Shown here: one piece after another, positions 26,793 to 35,684 of the stretch
Layout of the letters: the number at the start of each line of letters is the position of its first letter
Position numbering within the stretch: the stretch's first letter is position 1
Source: Streptomyces formicae
GTDB lineage: Bacteria > Actinomycetota > Actinomycetes > Streptomycetales > Streptomycetaceae
Assembly (NCBI RefSeq): GCF_002556545.1
Contig: NZ_CP022685.1
Span: forward strand, 434,001 to 498,000
DNA length: 64,000 nucleotides
Reading direction: 5' to 3'
Program-made: the position numbers and the translations under genes
Notes under the pieces: model-generated
What the model saw: the letters and a program-made list of their open reading frames with translations, nothing else
Database searches by the model: none
Told to the model about the DNA's origin: nothing

Positions 26793-27623
26793 TTGTCCAC
26801 ACCTGCTTCGGCACCGTTCACCGGGCACTCGGGGCCCACCGCCATCGCCGCGCGCACCCGCGGTCTGACCAAGGCCTACGGATCGGGCGAGACGACGGTG
26901 CTCGCCCTCGACTCGGTCGACGTGGACATCGCCCGCGAGCGGTTCACCGCCGTCATGGGGCCGTCCGGCTCGGGCAAGTCCACGCTGATGCACTGCCTGG
27001 CCGGGCTCGACAACGTGTCGGCGGGCCAGGTGTGGCTCGGTGACACCGAGATCACCGGGCTCAAGGAGCGCGAGCTGACCCGGCTGCGCAGGGACCGCAT
27101 CGGCTTCATGTTCCAGTCCTTCAACCTCATCCCCACGCTCAACGCCCTGGAGAACATCACGCTCCCGATGGACATCGCGGGACAGCGCCCCGACCGCGCG
27201 TGGCTGGAGCACGTCATCGACACCCTCGGCCTGCGGGACCGTCTCGAGCACCGTCCTGCCCAGCTCTCGGGCGGACAGCAGCAGCGTGTGGCCTGCGCCC
27301 GTGCGCTCGCCTCGAAGCCCGAGCTGATCTTCGCCGACGAACCGACGGGGAACCTCGACTCGCGCGCCGGGCTCGAAGTGCTCGGCTTCCTGCGCGAGGC
27401 GGTCGACAAGCTCGGTCAGAGCGTCGTGATGGTCACCCACGACCCCGGCGCGGCCGCCCACTCCGACCTGGTCCTCTTCCTCGGCGACGGACGGATCGTG
27501 GACGACATGGCCCGGCCGACGGCGGACGGCGTCCTGGAGCGCATGAAGCGTTTCGACGCGCTGCACGCCGTGGCACCGGGGCCGCCCCACGGCCCGGCCG
27601 ACAGCGCCACCGAGCAGGGCTGA
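26793..27623 (+). CDS. ABC transporter ATP-binding protein (MacB/LolD type)
   Basis: 276 residues starting at TTG 26793, justified by AGGAGGCGGCC just upstream. Walker A is GPSGSGKST, the signature LSGGQQQR, Walker [13 protein letters not shown], and the H-loop VTHDP. It couples ATP hydrolysis to the FtsX-type permease encoded 12 bp downstream. The last ~40 residues are a tail rich in Pro/Gly. It works at the inner face of the membrane in export or mechanotransmission. The substrate is unknown. Confidence 0.95.
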   Translation: MSTPASAPFTGHSGPTAIAARTRGLTKAYGSGETTVLALDSVDVDIARERFTAVMGPSGSGKSTLMHCLAGLDNVSAGQVWLGDTEITGLKERELTRLRRDRIGFMFQSFNLIPTLNALENITLPMDIAGQRPDRAWLEHVIDTLGLRDRLEHRPAQLSGGQQQRVACARALASKPELIFADEPTGNLDSRAGLEVLGFLREAVDKLGQSVVMVTHDPGAAAHSDLVLFLGDGRIVDDMARPTADGVLERMKRFDALHAVAPGPPHGPADSATEQG

Positions 27624-27635
27624 GGCGGGGGCGCC

Positions 27636-30200
27636 GTGCTGAAGGCGACGCTCAGGAGCTTCCTCGCGCACAAGGGCCGGCTGATGCTCTCCGCCCTTGC
27701 CGTCATCCTCTCGGTCGCGTTCGTCGCGGGCAGCCTGATCTTCTCGGACACCGTGACGCGCACGTTCGACCGGCTCTTCGCGTCCACGGCCGCCGACGTG
27801 ACGGTCTCCGCCAAGGAGGACCTCGACGAGGCGGTGCCCTCCGGACAGACGCCGACGGTGCCCGCGAGCCTGCGGACGCGGGTGGCGAAGGTCGCCGGTG
27901 TCGCGGACGCGCACCTCGACGCGGAGGTCGAGAACATCACGGTCGTCGACCGGAAGAACGAATCGGTCGGACCGACCACCGGCGCGCCCACCATCGCCAC
28001 CAACTGGTACGCTAGCGACCGCAGCCCCGTCGAGCTCACCTCGGGCCACGCGCCGCGCGGCCCCGGCCAGGCGATGATCGACGCGGACACGGCCGACAAG
28101 AAGAACGTGGAGATCGGCGACACCCTCACTGTCCTCGCGCGTCCCGGCTCGTTCAAGGTCGAGATCGTCGGCATCGCCACCTTCACCACCACCAATCCCG
28201 GCGCCGCCCTCGTCTTCCTGGACACCGCGACGGCCCAGCGCGAACTCCTCGGCTCGACGGACGTGGCGACGGGCATCTCGGTGACCGCAGCCGACGGCGT
28301 GAGCGACACGACGCTCAAGCACCGGATCGCCGCCGATCTCGGCTCGCGCTACGACCTGAAGACCGCCGACGAACAGGCCGACTCCGCGGCATCGGAGTTC
28401 GGCGGCTTCCTGGACGTCATCAAGTACGTCATGCTCGGCTTCGCCGGTGTCGCCGTGCTCGTGGGCATCTTCCTGATCGTCAACACCTTCTCGATGCTGA
28501 TCGCGCAGCGCACCCGCGAACTGGGCCTGCTGCGCGCGCTCGGCGCCGACCGCAGGCAGGTGCGCCGCTCCGTACTCGTCGAGGCGCTGCTGCTCGGGCT
28601 CGTCGGCTCGACGCTCGGCCTCGCCCTCGGCATCGGCCTCGCCCTCGGGCTCATCAAGCTCATGGGCCTGCTCGGAATGAACCTGAAGTCCACGGAGATG
28701 GTCGTCGGCTGGGCCACGCCGGTCAGTTCGTACGTCGTCGGGGTCGGTGTCACCTTCGTCGCCGCCTACCTACCGGCGCGCCGGGCCGCGCACGTCTCGC
28801 CCATGGCCGCGCTCGCGGACGCCGAGATCGCCGGTGTGGGGCGGCCGTTGAGGGTCCGTGCGGTGGCGGGCGCGCTCGTCGGCGCGGCCGGGGCAGCCGC
28901 TCTGGTGGGCTGCGCGCGGGCGGAGAAGACCTCGTCGGCGGCGTCGCTGCTGGGGCTCGGTGTCGTGCTCACCCTGATCGCCACCGTCATCGCGGGCCCG
29001 CTCCTGGTGCGCCCGGTCATCCGGGTCCTGGGCGGCGCCTTCCCCACCGTGTTCGGTTCGATCGGCCGGATGAGCCAGCGCAACGCGCTGCGCAATCCGC
29101 GCCGCACCGGCGCCACGGCCGCCGCGCTGATGGTGGGCCTCGCCCTGGTGGGCGGTCTCTCGGTGGCGAGCGCGTCGATGACCAAGTCGTTCGACCGGCA
29201 GATCGACAAGACCCTCGGCGCCGATTTCGTCGTGCAGAACAGCCAGTTCATGCCGTTCCCGCAGGAGATCACGGGGAAGGTCAAGGACACCGAGGGTGCG
29301 GGTCTCGTCGTACGCCAGCGCTTCACGCCCCTCAAACTGGCGATGCCCGACGGCAAGGACGTCGAGACGGCCGCGTCCGGCTACGATCCCCGGCTCGACG
29401 ACGTCATCCACGTCTCGTACGCGCAGGGCAGTTCGCGCGCCGCACTCGCCGCGGGACACATCGGCATGGACGCGGACTTCGCGGCGAAGCACAAGGTCCG
29501 CATGGGCCAGGAGCTCTCCGCCACCTTCCCCGGCAAGCAGACCACGAAGCTGACGGTGGGCGCGCTCACCGACATGGACACGGCCGAGGGCTTCGGCGTC
29601 GAGGGCGGTCTCTTCGTCGGGTTCGGCACGGTCGAGAAGTACGTGCCGGGCGGCCAGGACTCCGCGCTGTACGTCAACGCGGCCTCCGGCACCGACGCGA
29701 ACACCCTGCGCGACCGCCTGGAGAAGACCCTCGACCCCTATCCGCAGGTCCAGGTCCGCGACCAGGCCGACTACAAGGAGCTGATCCGCCAGCAGATCGC
29801 CGTGATGCTCTACCTCGTCTACGCCCTGCTCGGCCTGGCGATCGTCATCGCGGTGCTCGGCGTGGTCAACACCCTGGCCCTGTCCGTCGTGGAGCGCACC
29901 CGCGAGATCGGCCTGCTGCGCGCCATCGGCCTCGGCAGGCGTCAGCTGCGCCGGATGATCCGCCTGGAATCCGTGGTCATCGCGGTGTTCGGCGCGCTGC
30001 TCGGGCTCGCGCTCGGCCTGGTCTGGGGCGTCGCCGTGCAACAGGTCCTCGCGCTCCAGGGGATGAAGGAACTCGCGATCCCGTGGAGCACGATCGTCGC
30101 GGTGGTGATCGGCTCCGTCGTCGTGGGACTCGCGGCGGCACTGCTGCCCGCGCTGCGCGCCTCGCGCATGAACGTGCTCGCGGCCATCGCGCACGAGTGA
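27636..30200 (+). CDS. ABC transporter permease, FtsX family
   Basis: 854 residues from GTG 27636 (GAGGCGGGGG upstream). The layout is a first membrane helix (~17-37), a large outer domain (~40-250), an FtsX domain with three helices (~258-390, VNTFSMLIAQRTRELGLLRALG), a middle pair of helices, a second outer domain (~510-715) and a second FtsX domain (~725-850, VVNTLALSVVERTREIGLLRAIG). This ten-helix double-FtsX form is the typical actinobacterial exporter. It pairs with the upstream ATPase. The role may be peptide, lipid or drug export. Confidence 0.95.
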   Translation: MLKATLRSFLAHKGRLMLSALAVILSVAFVAGSLIFSDTVTRTFDRLFASTAADVTVSAKEDLDEAVPSGQTPTVPASLRTRVAKVAGVADAHLDAEVENITVVDRKNESVGPTTGAPTIATNWYASDRSPVELTSGHAPRGPGQAMIDADTADKKNVEIGDTLTVLARPGSFKVEIVGIATFTTTNPGAALVFLDTATAQRELLGSTDVATGISVTAADGVSDTTLKHRIAADLGSRYDLKTADEQADSAASEFGGFLDVIKYVMLGFAGVAVLVGIFLIVNTFSMLIAQRTRELGLLRALGADRRQVRRSVLVEALLLGLVGSTLGLALGIGLALGLIKLMGLLGMNLKSTEMVVGWATPVSSYVVGVGVTFVAAYLPARRAAHVSPMAALADAEIAGVGRPLRVRAVAGALVGAAGAAALVGCARAEKTSSAASLLGLGVVLTLIATVIAGPLLVRPVIRVLGGAFPTVFGSIGRMSQRNALRNPRRTGATAAALMVGLALVGGLSVASASMTKSFDRQIDKTLGADFVVQNSQFMPFPQEITGKVKDTEGAGLVVRQRFTPLKLAMPDGKDVETAASGYDPRLDDVIHVSYAQGSSRAALAAGHIGMDADFAAKHKVRMGQELSATFPGKQTTKLTVGALTDMDTAEGFGVEGGLFVGFGTVEKYVPGGQDSALYVNAASGTDANTLRDRLEKTLDPYPQVQVRDQADYKELIRQQIAVMLYLVYALLGLAIVIAVLGVVNTLALSVVERTREIGLLRAIGLGRRQLRRMIRLESVVIAVFGALLGLALGLVWGVAVQQVLALQGMKELAIPWSTIVAVVIGSVVVGLAAALLPALRASRMNVLAAIAHE

Positions 30201-30314
30201 AGTGAGGGGCGAAGCGGCGGCCGCCACCGGCTTCGTACGACATCGATGGCGGCCGGGCGGGCCCGGTGATGGACTGCCCGCAGCCTTCAAGTAGCCCACG
30301 TGCGAGGAGAGTTC

Positions 30315-31205
30315 ATGACCCGACCATTCCGTTTCGGCGTCAATCTGGTCGGCCTGACGACGGGCGACGCCTGGCGCGAGAAGTGCCGCAAGGCCGAGGC
30401 GCTCGGCTACGACGTGCTCCTCGTCCCCGACCACCTCGGGGCGCCCGCGCCGTTCCCCACGCTCGTGGCCGCCGCGGAGGCCACCGAGCGGCCGAGGGTC
30501 GGCACGTTCGTCCTCAACACCGGCTTCTGGAACCCGGCGCTCCTGGCCCGCGACGTGGCCACCACGGACGCCCTCACCGGCGGTCGGCTCGAACTCGGCC
30601 TCGGCACCGGCTACGTCAAACCCGAGCACGACGCGGCCGGTCTGCCCTGGGGCACACCGGGCGAGCGGGTCGGCCATCTCCGGCGCACCGTCGAGGAGTT
30701 GACCGCGCTCCTCGCCTCCGATGAGCACCAGCCGCCGACGCTCCAGAAGCCCCGGCCGCCCCTGCTCATCGGCGGCAACGGCGACCGCATGCTGCGGCTC
30801 GCCGCGGAACACGCCGACATCGCGGCGTTCACCGGGGCCAGGTCGGTCCCGGGCGACGACAGCGGGAAGCTGCTCCACCTCACGGCCGAAGAGCTGGACG
30901 GGCGGCTCGCCGCCTACCACCGCTTCGCCGCCGACCGGGCCGAACCCGCCGAGCTGAACCTGCTGGTCCAGATGGTCGAGGTGACCGACGACCGCCGCGC
31001 GGCCATCCGCCCGGTCGTGGACTACATCCCCCACCTCACCGAGGAGACCGCGCTGGAACTCCCCCTCCTCCTGATCGGCACCGTGCGTCAGATCGCCGAT
31101 CAGCTGCGCGCCCAGCGGGAGCGGTACGGCTTCTCGTACATCACGGTCCTCGAGCCGTACTTCGAGGCGTTCGGTCCTGTCATCGAGGAACTGGCGGGCA
31201 GCTGA
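30315..31205 (+). CDS. LLM-class, F420-type oxidoreductase
   Basis: 296 residues from ATG 30315 (GAGGAGAG upstream). A luciferase-like (beta/alpha)8 fold: RFGVNLVGLT, LVPDHLGAPAPFP, FVLNTGFWNPALLARDVATTDALTGGRLELGLGTGY is spread over residues ~6-100, and PLLIGGNGDRMLRLAAEHADI follows. This pattern fits the TIGR03621-like mycobacterial/streptomycete group thought to use coenzyme F420. The substrate is unknown. It is probably monocistronic or read with the GNAT gene 74 bp downstream. Confidence 0.88.
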   Translation: MTRPFRFGVNLVGLTTGDAWREKCRKAEALGYDVLLVPDHLGAPAPFPTLVAAAEATERPRVGTFVLNTGFWNPALLARDVATTDALTGGRLELGLGTGYVKPEHDAAGLPWGTPGERVGHLRRTVEELTALLASDEHQPPTLQKPRPPLLIGGNGDRMLRLAAEHADIAAFTGARSVPGDDSGKLLHLTAEELDGRLAAYHRFAADRAEPAELNLLVQMVEVTDDRRAAIRPVVDYIPHLTEETALELPLLLIGTVRQIADQLRAQRERYGFSYITVLEPYFEAFGPVIEELAGS

Positions 31206-31279
31206 CCACCGTGGCTCCCCCGCTGTCCGCATGCTGGAAATTCCGCGTGCGCGGCCCCTGCCGGTGATGGGATGCCCGC

Positions 31280-31705
31280 ATGGACGATCTTCGGATACGG
31301 GCCGCGACGCCCGAGGACCTCGATGCCGTGCTCGCCTTCTGGAAGGTGGCCGCGGAGGGCACCAGCATCAGCGACGACCGCTCCGGAGTGGAGTGGCTCG
31401 TGGACCGGGACCCCGAGGCCCTGATCCTCGCCGAGCGCGGCGGCGACCTCGCGGGCACGGTCATCGCGGGCTTCGACGGCTGGCGCTGCCACCTCTACCG
31501 CCTCGCCGTGCACCCCGACCACCGCCGCCGGGGCGTGGGCGCGGCGCTGCTCGCCGCCGCGGAGGAGCGTTTCGTACGGCTCGGCGGGCGCCGCGGCGAC
31601 GCGATGGTCCTGGACCGCAACGGCCTCGCCCAGCACGCCTGGCGCGCGGCGGGCTACGCGCCGGAGCCGCAGTGGAGCCGGTGGGTCAAGCCGCTCGACG
31701 GCTGA
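31280..31705 (+). CDS. GNAT-family N-acetyltransferase
   Basis: 141 residues. One GNAT domain: MDDLRIRAATPEDLDAVLAFW at the start, then the acetyl-CoA loop LYRLAVHPDHRRRGVGAALLAAAEE (residues ~74-98) with its R-R-G-V-G signature, and AWRAAGYAPEPQW near the end. It acetylates an unknown amine. Its spacing to the upstream oxidoreductase allows cotranscription. No clear ribosome site better than GATGGGATGCCCGC was seen. Confidence 0.88.
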   Translation: MDDLRIRAATPEDLDAVLAFWKVAAEGTSISDDRSGVEWLVDRDPEALILAERGGDLAGTVIAGFDGWRCHLYRLAVHPDHRRRGVGAALLAAAEERFVRLGGRRGDAMVLDRNGLAQHAWRAAGYAPEPQWSRWVKPLDG

Positions 31706-31881
31706 GGGCGGCCGGGCCCCGGTCCCGTCGGGGCGCGGGGGCGGCCCCGCAGGGGAATTAACATGGTGGGACCACTCGTCTCCACGGAAAGGTGTGAGCG
31801 TCCGCCCATGGGCGAGCCTCCCAGTACCCGACATCGCGCATTCCTCCCGCCCCTGCCCGATCATGGGACGGAGGTGACCCG

Positions 31882-33216
31882 ATGACCGAAGTGCTCCTGC
31901 TCCTCGTGGCGGTGCTGCTCTGCCTGGCGTGCGGGGTCTTCGTCGCGGCGGAGTTCTCCCTCACGACGGTCGAGCGCAGCGAACTCGAGCGGGCCGTCGA
32001 ACGCGGCGAGCGGGGCGCCACGGGCGCCCTCAAGTCCGTCAAGAACCTCACCTTCCAGCTCTCCGGCGCCCAGCTCGGCATCACCGTCACCAATCTGGTC
32101 GTCGGCATGCTCTCCGAGTCGTCCATCGCCAAGCTGATCGCGGGCCCGCTGCGCGCCCTCGGCGTGCCGTCGTCGGCCGCCTCCTCGGTGGCCCTGGTCA
32201 TCGGCACGGCCCTTTCGACCGTCTTCCTGATGGTCATCGGCGAGCTGGTCCCCAAGAACTGGGCGATCTCGTCGCCGCTGGCGGTCGCCAAGCGGGTGGC
32301 GACGCCACAGCGCCTGTTCAGCGCCGCTTTCCGGCCCTTCATCGCGCATCTGAACAACACCGCGAACCGTTCGGTACGCCTCTTCGGCATCGAGCCCGCC
32401 GAGGAGCTGGCCTCCGCACGCGGACCCAAGGAGCTGATCGCCCTGGCCCGCCACTCCGCCAAGGAGGGCGCGCTGGAGGCGGACACCGCCGAGCTGTTCA
32501 TGCGCACGCTGAACCTGGCCGATCTCACCGCGGAGAACGTGATGACGCCGCGCGTCCAGGTCATGGCCCTCGACGTGCACGCCACCTGCGAGGACGTCGC
32601 GAACGCCACGCGCGCGACCGGCCTGTCCCGCTTCCCCGTCTACCGCGGCAACCTCGACTCGGTGGTCGGTGTCGCGCACATCAAGGACGTCCTCGCGGTG
32701 CCCGCCGAGCGCAGGAACCGCTACCCCGTGGCCGAGCTGATGCGCGAGCCCCTGCTCGTACCGGAGACGCTGACGGTCGACCGGCTGCTCGACCGGCTCT
32801 CCGGCAAGCGCACGATGGCCGTGGTCATCGACGAGTACGGCGGCACCGCGGGGGTCGCGACCCTGGAGGACATCGTCGAGGAGGTCGTCGGCGAGGTGCG
32901 CGACGAGCACGACCCGCACGAGACGCCCGACATCGCCGCCGCGGGCACGGACGACGACGGCAGGACGCTCTACTCCGCCGACGGAGCCGCGCGCACCGAC
33001 CAGCTGGCGCGGGTCGGCCTGCGGACGCCCGAAGGCCCCTACGAGACGCTCGCCGGACTCCTCGCCACCGAGCTGGGCAGGATCCCGGCCGTCGGCGACA
33101 CCATCGAGGTCGGCGGCTGGCGGCTCGACGTGGTGGACGCCTCCGGGCGGCGCGCCGCGCGCGTGCTGCTGCACGCCCCCCTGACCGCGGACGAGCCGGA
33201 GGAGGATGCCCGATGA
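31882..33216 (+). CDS. CNNM/CorC-type membrane protein with CBS pair (first copy)
   Basis: 444 residues from ATG 31882 (GGAGGTGACCCG upstream). The N-terminal CNNM (DUF21) domain has about four helices (residues ~1-190, with VAAEFSLTTVERSELE and GELVPKNWAI). Two CBS domains follow (MTPRVQVMALD, SRFPVYRGNLDSVVGVAHIKDVL; then the second with TMAVVIDEYGGTAGVATLEDIVEE), then a CorC_HlyC domain (~355-435). Members are Mg2+ efflux or homeostasis proteins. It overlaps the next paralogue by 4 bp. A 25-codon ORF ends across its start. Confidence 0.94.
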   Translation: MTEVLLLLVAVLLCLACGVFVAAEFSLTTVERSELERAVERGERGATGALKSVKNLTFQLSGAQLGITVTNLVVGMLSESSIAKLIAGPLRALGVPSSAASSVALVIGTALSTVFLMVIGELVPKNWAISSPLAVAKRVATPQRLFSAAFRPFIAHLNNTANRSVRLFGIEPAEELASARGPKELIALARHSAKEGALEADTAELFMRTLNLADLTAENVMTPRVQVMALDVHATCEDVANATRATGLSRFPVYRGNLDSVVGVAHIKDVLAVPAERRNRYPVAELMREPLLVPETLTVDRLLDRLSGKRTMAVVIDEYGGTAGVATLEDIVEEVVGEVRDEHDPHETPDIAAAGTDDDGRTLYSADGAARTDQLARVGLRTPEGPYETLAGLLATELGRIPAVGDTIEVGGWRLDVVDASGRRAARVLLHAPLTADEPEEDAR

Positions 33217-34226
33217 TCGCCGTCCAGTTGCTGATCGGCCTCGCGACGCTCGTCGTGAACGGCTTCTTCGTGGGCGCCGAGTTCGCCCTCATCTCCGTAC
33301 GCCGCAGCCAGATCGAGCCGTACGCGGAGGAGGGGAACAAGCGCGCGAAGAGCGTGCTGTGGGGGCTGCGGCACGTGTCGGCGCTGCTCGCCGCGGCGCA
33401 GCTCGGCATCACCCTGTGCACCCTCGTGCTCGGCATCGTGGCCGAACCGGCCATCGCGCACCTCCTGGAGCCCGGTTTCGACGCGGTGGGCGTGCCGCAC
33501 GGCCTGGTCCATCCGATCTCCTTCGTGATCGCGCTGACCGTGGCGACGTATCTGCACATGCTGCTCGGCGAGATGGTCCCCAAGAACATCTCGCTGGCCG
33601 AGCCGGTGCGCACGGCACTGCTGCTCGGGCCGCCCCTGGTGACGCTCGCGCGGGCGCTGCGTCCGGTGATCTTCGCGATCAACGCGTTCGCCAACGGCCT
33701 GCTGAAGCTGTTGCGCGTCGAGGTGAAGGACGAGGTGTCCGCGAGCTTCTCCGACGACGAGCTGGCCCGCATGGTCAAGGACTCCAGCGACGCGGGACTC
33801 ATCGACGACCGCGCGCAGGAGCGGCTGCACGACGCCCTGGAACTGGGCCGCCGACCGGTCAGGGACGTGGTGCTGCCGCTCCAGGACGTGGTCTACGCGC
33901 GCGTGGGCGTCACTCCCGAGCAGCTCGAACAGCTCTCGGCCGAGTCCGGGTTCTCGCGCTTCCCCGTCGTCGACGAGGGCCGCAGGATCGTCGGCTACCT
34001 GCACGTCAAGGACGCCCTCGACCGCTCGCCACGCGATCTGCCGTTCCGGGTCCCCGACATGCGGAAGATCGCCCAGGTCCGCGAGGCGACGCCGCTCGAC
34101 GACGTGCTGACCGCCATGCGCGGCAGCCGTACGCACGTGGCCGCGGTGCTCGGCTCCGACGGCAGGCTCGCCGGGATGGTCACGATGGAGGACGTGCTGA
34201 GGGAGCTCTTCGGCCAGCCCGTGTGA
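33213..34226 (+). CDS. CNNM/CorC-type membrane protein with CBS pair (second copy, short)
   Basis: 337 residues from ATG 33213, overlapping the first copy's stop (ATGA), so the two are coupled. The same CNNM domain (FVGAEFALISVRRSQIE, GEMVPKNISLAEP) and two CBS domains (residues ~200-335) are present, but the C-terminal CorC_HlyC domain is absent, ending at MEDVLRELFGQPV. The pair probably works as a hetero-oligomer in divalent cation transport. Paired long and short forms are common in Actinobacteria. Confidence 0.93.
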   Translation: MIAVQLLIGLATLVVNGFFVGAEFALISVRRSQIEPYAEEGNKRAKSVLWGLRHVSALLAAAQLGITLCTLVLGIVAEPAIAHLLEPGFDAVGVPHGLVHPISFVIALTVATYLHMLLGEMVPKNISLAEPVRTALLLGPPLVTLARALRPVIFAINAFANGLLKLLRVEVKDEVSASFSDDELARMVKDSSDAGLIDDRAQERLHDALELGRRPVRDVVLPLQDVVYARVGVTPEQLEQLSAESGFSRFPVVDEGRRIVGYLHVKDALDRSPRDLPFRVPDMRKIAQVREATPLDDVLTAMRGSRTHVAAVLGSDGRLAGMVTMEDVLRELFGQPV

Positions 34227-34284
34227 GTCGCTCGTACGGATGCGAATCCGAATCCCGACCCGAGGGGGATGCCCGCCTCGAACG

Positions 34285-34478
34285 GCCTCCCTCGCGGTGC
34301 GCCCCGGCGAGCGGGCCGGGGTCATCGGCGAGAACGGCTCGGGCAAGTCGACGCTGCTGCGTCTGAACTACGCGGGAACGTGGTGATCGTCTCCCACGAC
34401 CGCAGGCTCCGGGAGCGGTTCCGCGGGGACGAGGTGCGGGCGGAATCGGGGCGGGTGGGGCCGGTGCGGCGGGGCTAG
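34285..34478 (+). pseudogene. Fossil of an ABC-F ATPase gene
   Basis: Only the two ends of an ATPase domain remain. Piece one reads ASLAVRPGERAGVIGENGSGKSTLLRL, with a full Walker A. It is followed almost at once, in another frame, by NVVIVSHDRRLRERF (H-loop), then a tail to TAG 34476-34478. The signature, Walker B and the first or second ATPase domain are gone. The style VRPGER-GVIGENGSGKSTLLRL with VSHDR is that of Streptomyces ABC-F resistance/ribosome proteins. It is 58 bp behind the CNNM pair and is non-functional. Confidence 0.75.
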
Positions 34479-34690
34479 CGCCTCGGTGCCACGCCCCGCC
34501 GCGGCAGGGTCCGACGTCGCGGGTCCGCCCGCCGACGGGCGAGCGGCCCCCGGGCCTCAGCGCCGAAGGGTCGGGCACCCGGCGATGCCAGCGCCCTTCA
34601 CCCCCACCCCGGACACGCCGCCCACCGCCAGAACCGGGCGGCGACCGCTACCGACTACCCAACCCACCCGCCCGAAGCACACCGCGCCAG
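34479..34690. other. Non-coding gap between the ABC-F fossil and the holin gene
   Basis: I see no gene here. The sequence is C/G-rich with unusually many CCC/ACC runs (34590-34740 lacks the third-position pattern of coding DNA), and the 3' end leads into the proline-rich tail of the holin-like gene read from the other strand. Confidence 0.5.
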
Positions 34691-34993
34691 TCACACCCCA
34701 CCCGCTGCCGGACCACCCGCCCCGGGACCACCCGCCGTCGGCGTCGAGGCCGCGGGCATCGGTGCCGGAGTGGTCGGGCGCTCGGTGATGCCGGGCCCCT
34801 TCGCACCCGCCTCGGACGCGCCGACCGCCGTCAGGACCGCGAGGACCGCCGCGAGGCCCGCCGTCGCGAAGGCGGCGCCCCACGGGACGTCGAGCAGGCT
34901 GGTCGCCCCCGCGACCAGGACGGCGGCGAGCGCCTGGGCGAAGGTGCGGATCGCACGCTCCGCGGTGGCCTTCCAGAAGGCTGCGGTCCACAT
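34691..34993 (-). CDS. Phage-type (r1t-like) holin
   Basis: 100 residues from ATG 34993. The start MWTAAFWKATAERAIRTFAQALAAVLVAG is the recognisable start of actinophage r1t-like holins, with two membrane helices (residues ~17-33 and 39-60, AAFATAGLAAVLAVLTAVG). The tail after residue 65 is Pro/Ala/Gly-rich and low-complexity. Holins make membrane pores that release endolysin. No endolysin or other phage gene is near, so this is a domesticated or leftover gene. A long imperfect palindrome (35011-35045) precedes it. Confidence 0.6.
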   Translation of the reverse strand: MWTAAFWKATAERAIRTFAQALAAVLVAGATSLLDVPWGAAFATAGLAAVLAVLTAVGASEAGAKGPGITERPTTPAPMPAASTPTAGGPGAGGPAAGGV

Positions 34994-35010
34994 GGCTGGC
35001 TCGCTCTCTC

Positions 35011-35045
35011 GTGACGACGGCGTGCCTATGGCATACCGCCGTCAC
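35011..35045. promoter_or_regulatory. Imperfect palindrome upstream of the holin-like gene
   Basis: GTGACGACGGCGTGCC (35011-35026) is complementary at 13 of 16 positions to GGCATACCGCCGTCAC (35030-35045), with only TAT between. It lies 18 bp upstream of the ATG at 34993. Its place fits an operator or a transcript-leader hairpin rather than a terminator. Confidence 0.35.
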
Positions 35046-35099
35046 GCCCTTCTGCCCAGCGCCTCCGCGCGGCCTCTGAGCACCTCGGGGCGCCCGGGC

Positions 35100-35672
35100 T
35101 CAGCGTGTGGCCGCGTCAGCGGTCACCCCGGTGGCCAGGAGCGCCACCTCGTCCAGGACTTCGCCGGCCTCCGCCGCGATCGGTTCCGTGCCGAGGAACC
35201 GGCCGTCCACGCCGATCCGCTCCTCGATGCCGGGAATCGACAGCGCCTTCGCCGCGGCCCGCAGGCCCACCCTTTCGAGCACCGGCCGGATCATCTCGAC
35301 GGCCGGGGCCCCGCCGGAGCTGCCCGCGCTGTAGCTGATCAGGCCCACCGGCTTGCCCTGCCACTCCCGATGGAGATAGTCGATCACGTTCTTCAGCGGT
35401 GCGGTGAAGCCGCCGTTGTACATCGGCATCACGAAGACGAAGCAGTCCGCGGCGTCGACCGCCGCGCTCCAGTCCTTGGTGTGCTGATGGACGTAGCGCC
35501 CCTCGGCAGGATGCTCCGGCTCGTCGAAGAACGGCAGCGCCATCTCACCGAGGTCGATCAAGGACGTGTCGAACTCGTCCCGTGCCGAGGCGAGTTCGCG
35601 GATCCAGGCGGCAAGGGGGCGCCCGGCGGAGGTGGACCGGGTGCTGGCGGAGACGACGTACAGACGAGGCAT
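35100..35672 (-). CDS. NADPH-dependent FMN reductase
   Basis: 190 residues. A flavodoxin-like fold: the phosphate-binding VVSASTRSTSAGRPLAAWI at the N-terminus, then DCFVFVMPMYNGGFTAPLKNVIDYL (FMN ring contacts), and GKPVGLISYSAGSSGG. This family reduces FMN, quinones or azo compounds with NADPH. It lies 12 bp after the YczE-like membrane gene, on the same strand, so both are likely controlled by the MarR regulator divergent to them. Confidence 0.9.
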   Translation of the reverse strand: MPRLYVVSASTRSTSAGRPLAAWIRELASARDEFDTSLIDLGEMALPFFDEPEHPAEGRYVHQHTKDWSAAVDAADCFVFVMPMYNGGFTAPLKNVIDYLHREWQGKPVGLISYSAGSSGGAPAVEMIRPVLERVGLRAAAKALSIPGIEERIGVDGRFLGTEPIAAEAGEVLDEVALLATGVTADAATR

Positions 35673-35684
35673 CGTGCTGATCCT

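Noticed and set aside
28770..31232. 820-codon open frame on the minus strand over the ABC permease and oxidoreductase
   Set aside because: Both plus-strand genes show clear family motifs; this frame reads as low-complexity Arg/Gly/His-rich sequence and runs across a real intergenic gap.
33206..34366. 386-codon alternative frame over the second CNNM/CorC gene
   Set aside because: It is an out-of-frame reading of a gene with clear CNNM and CBS domains, rich in Arg and Ala, without motifs.
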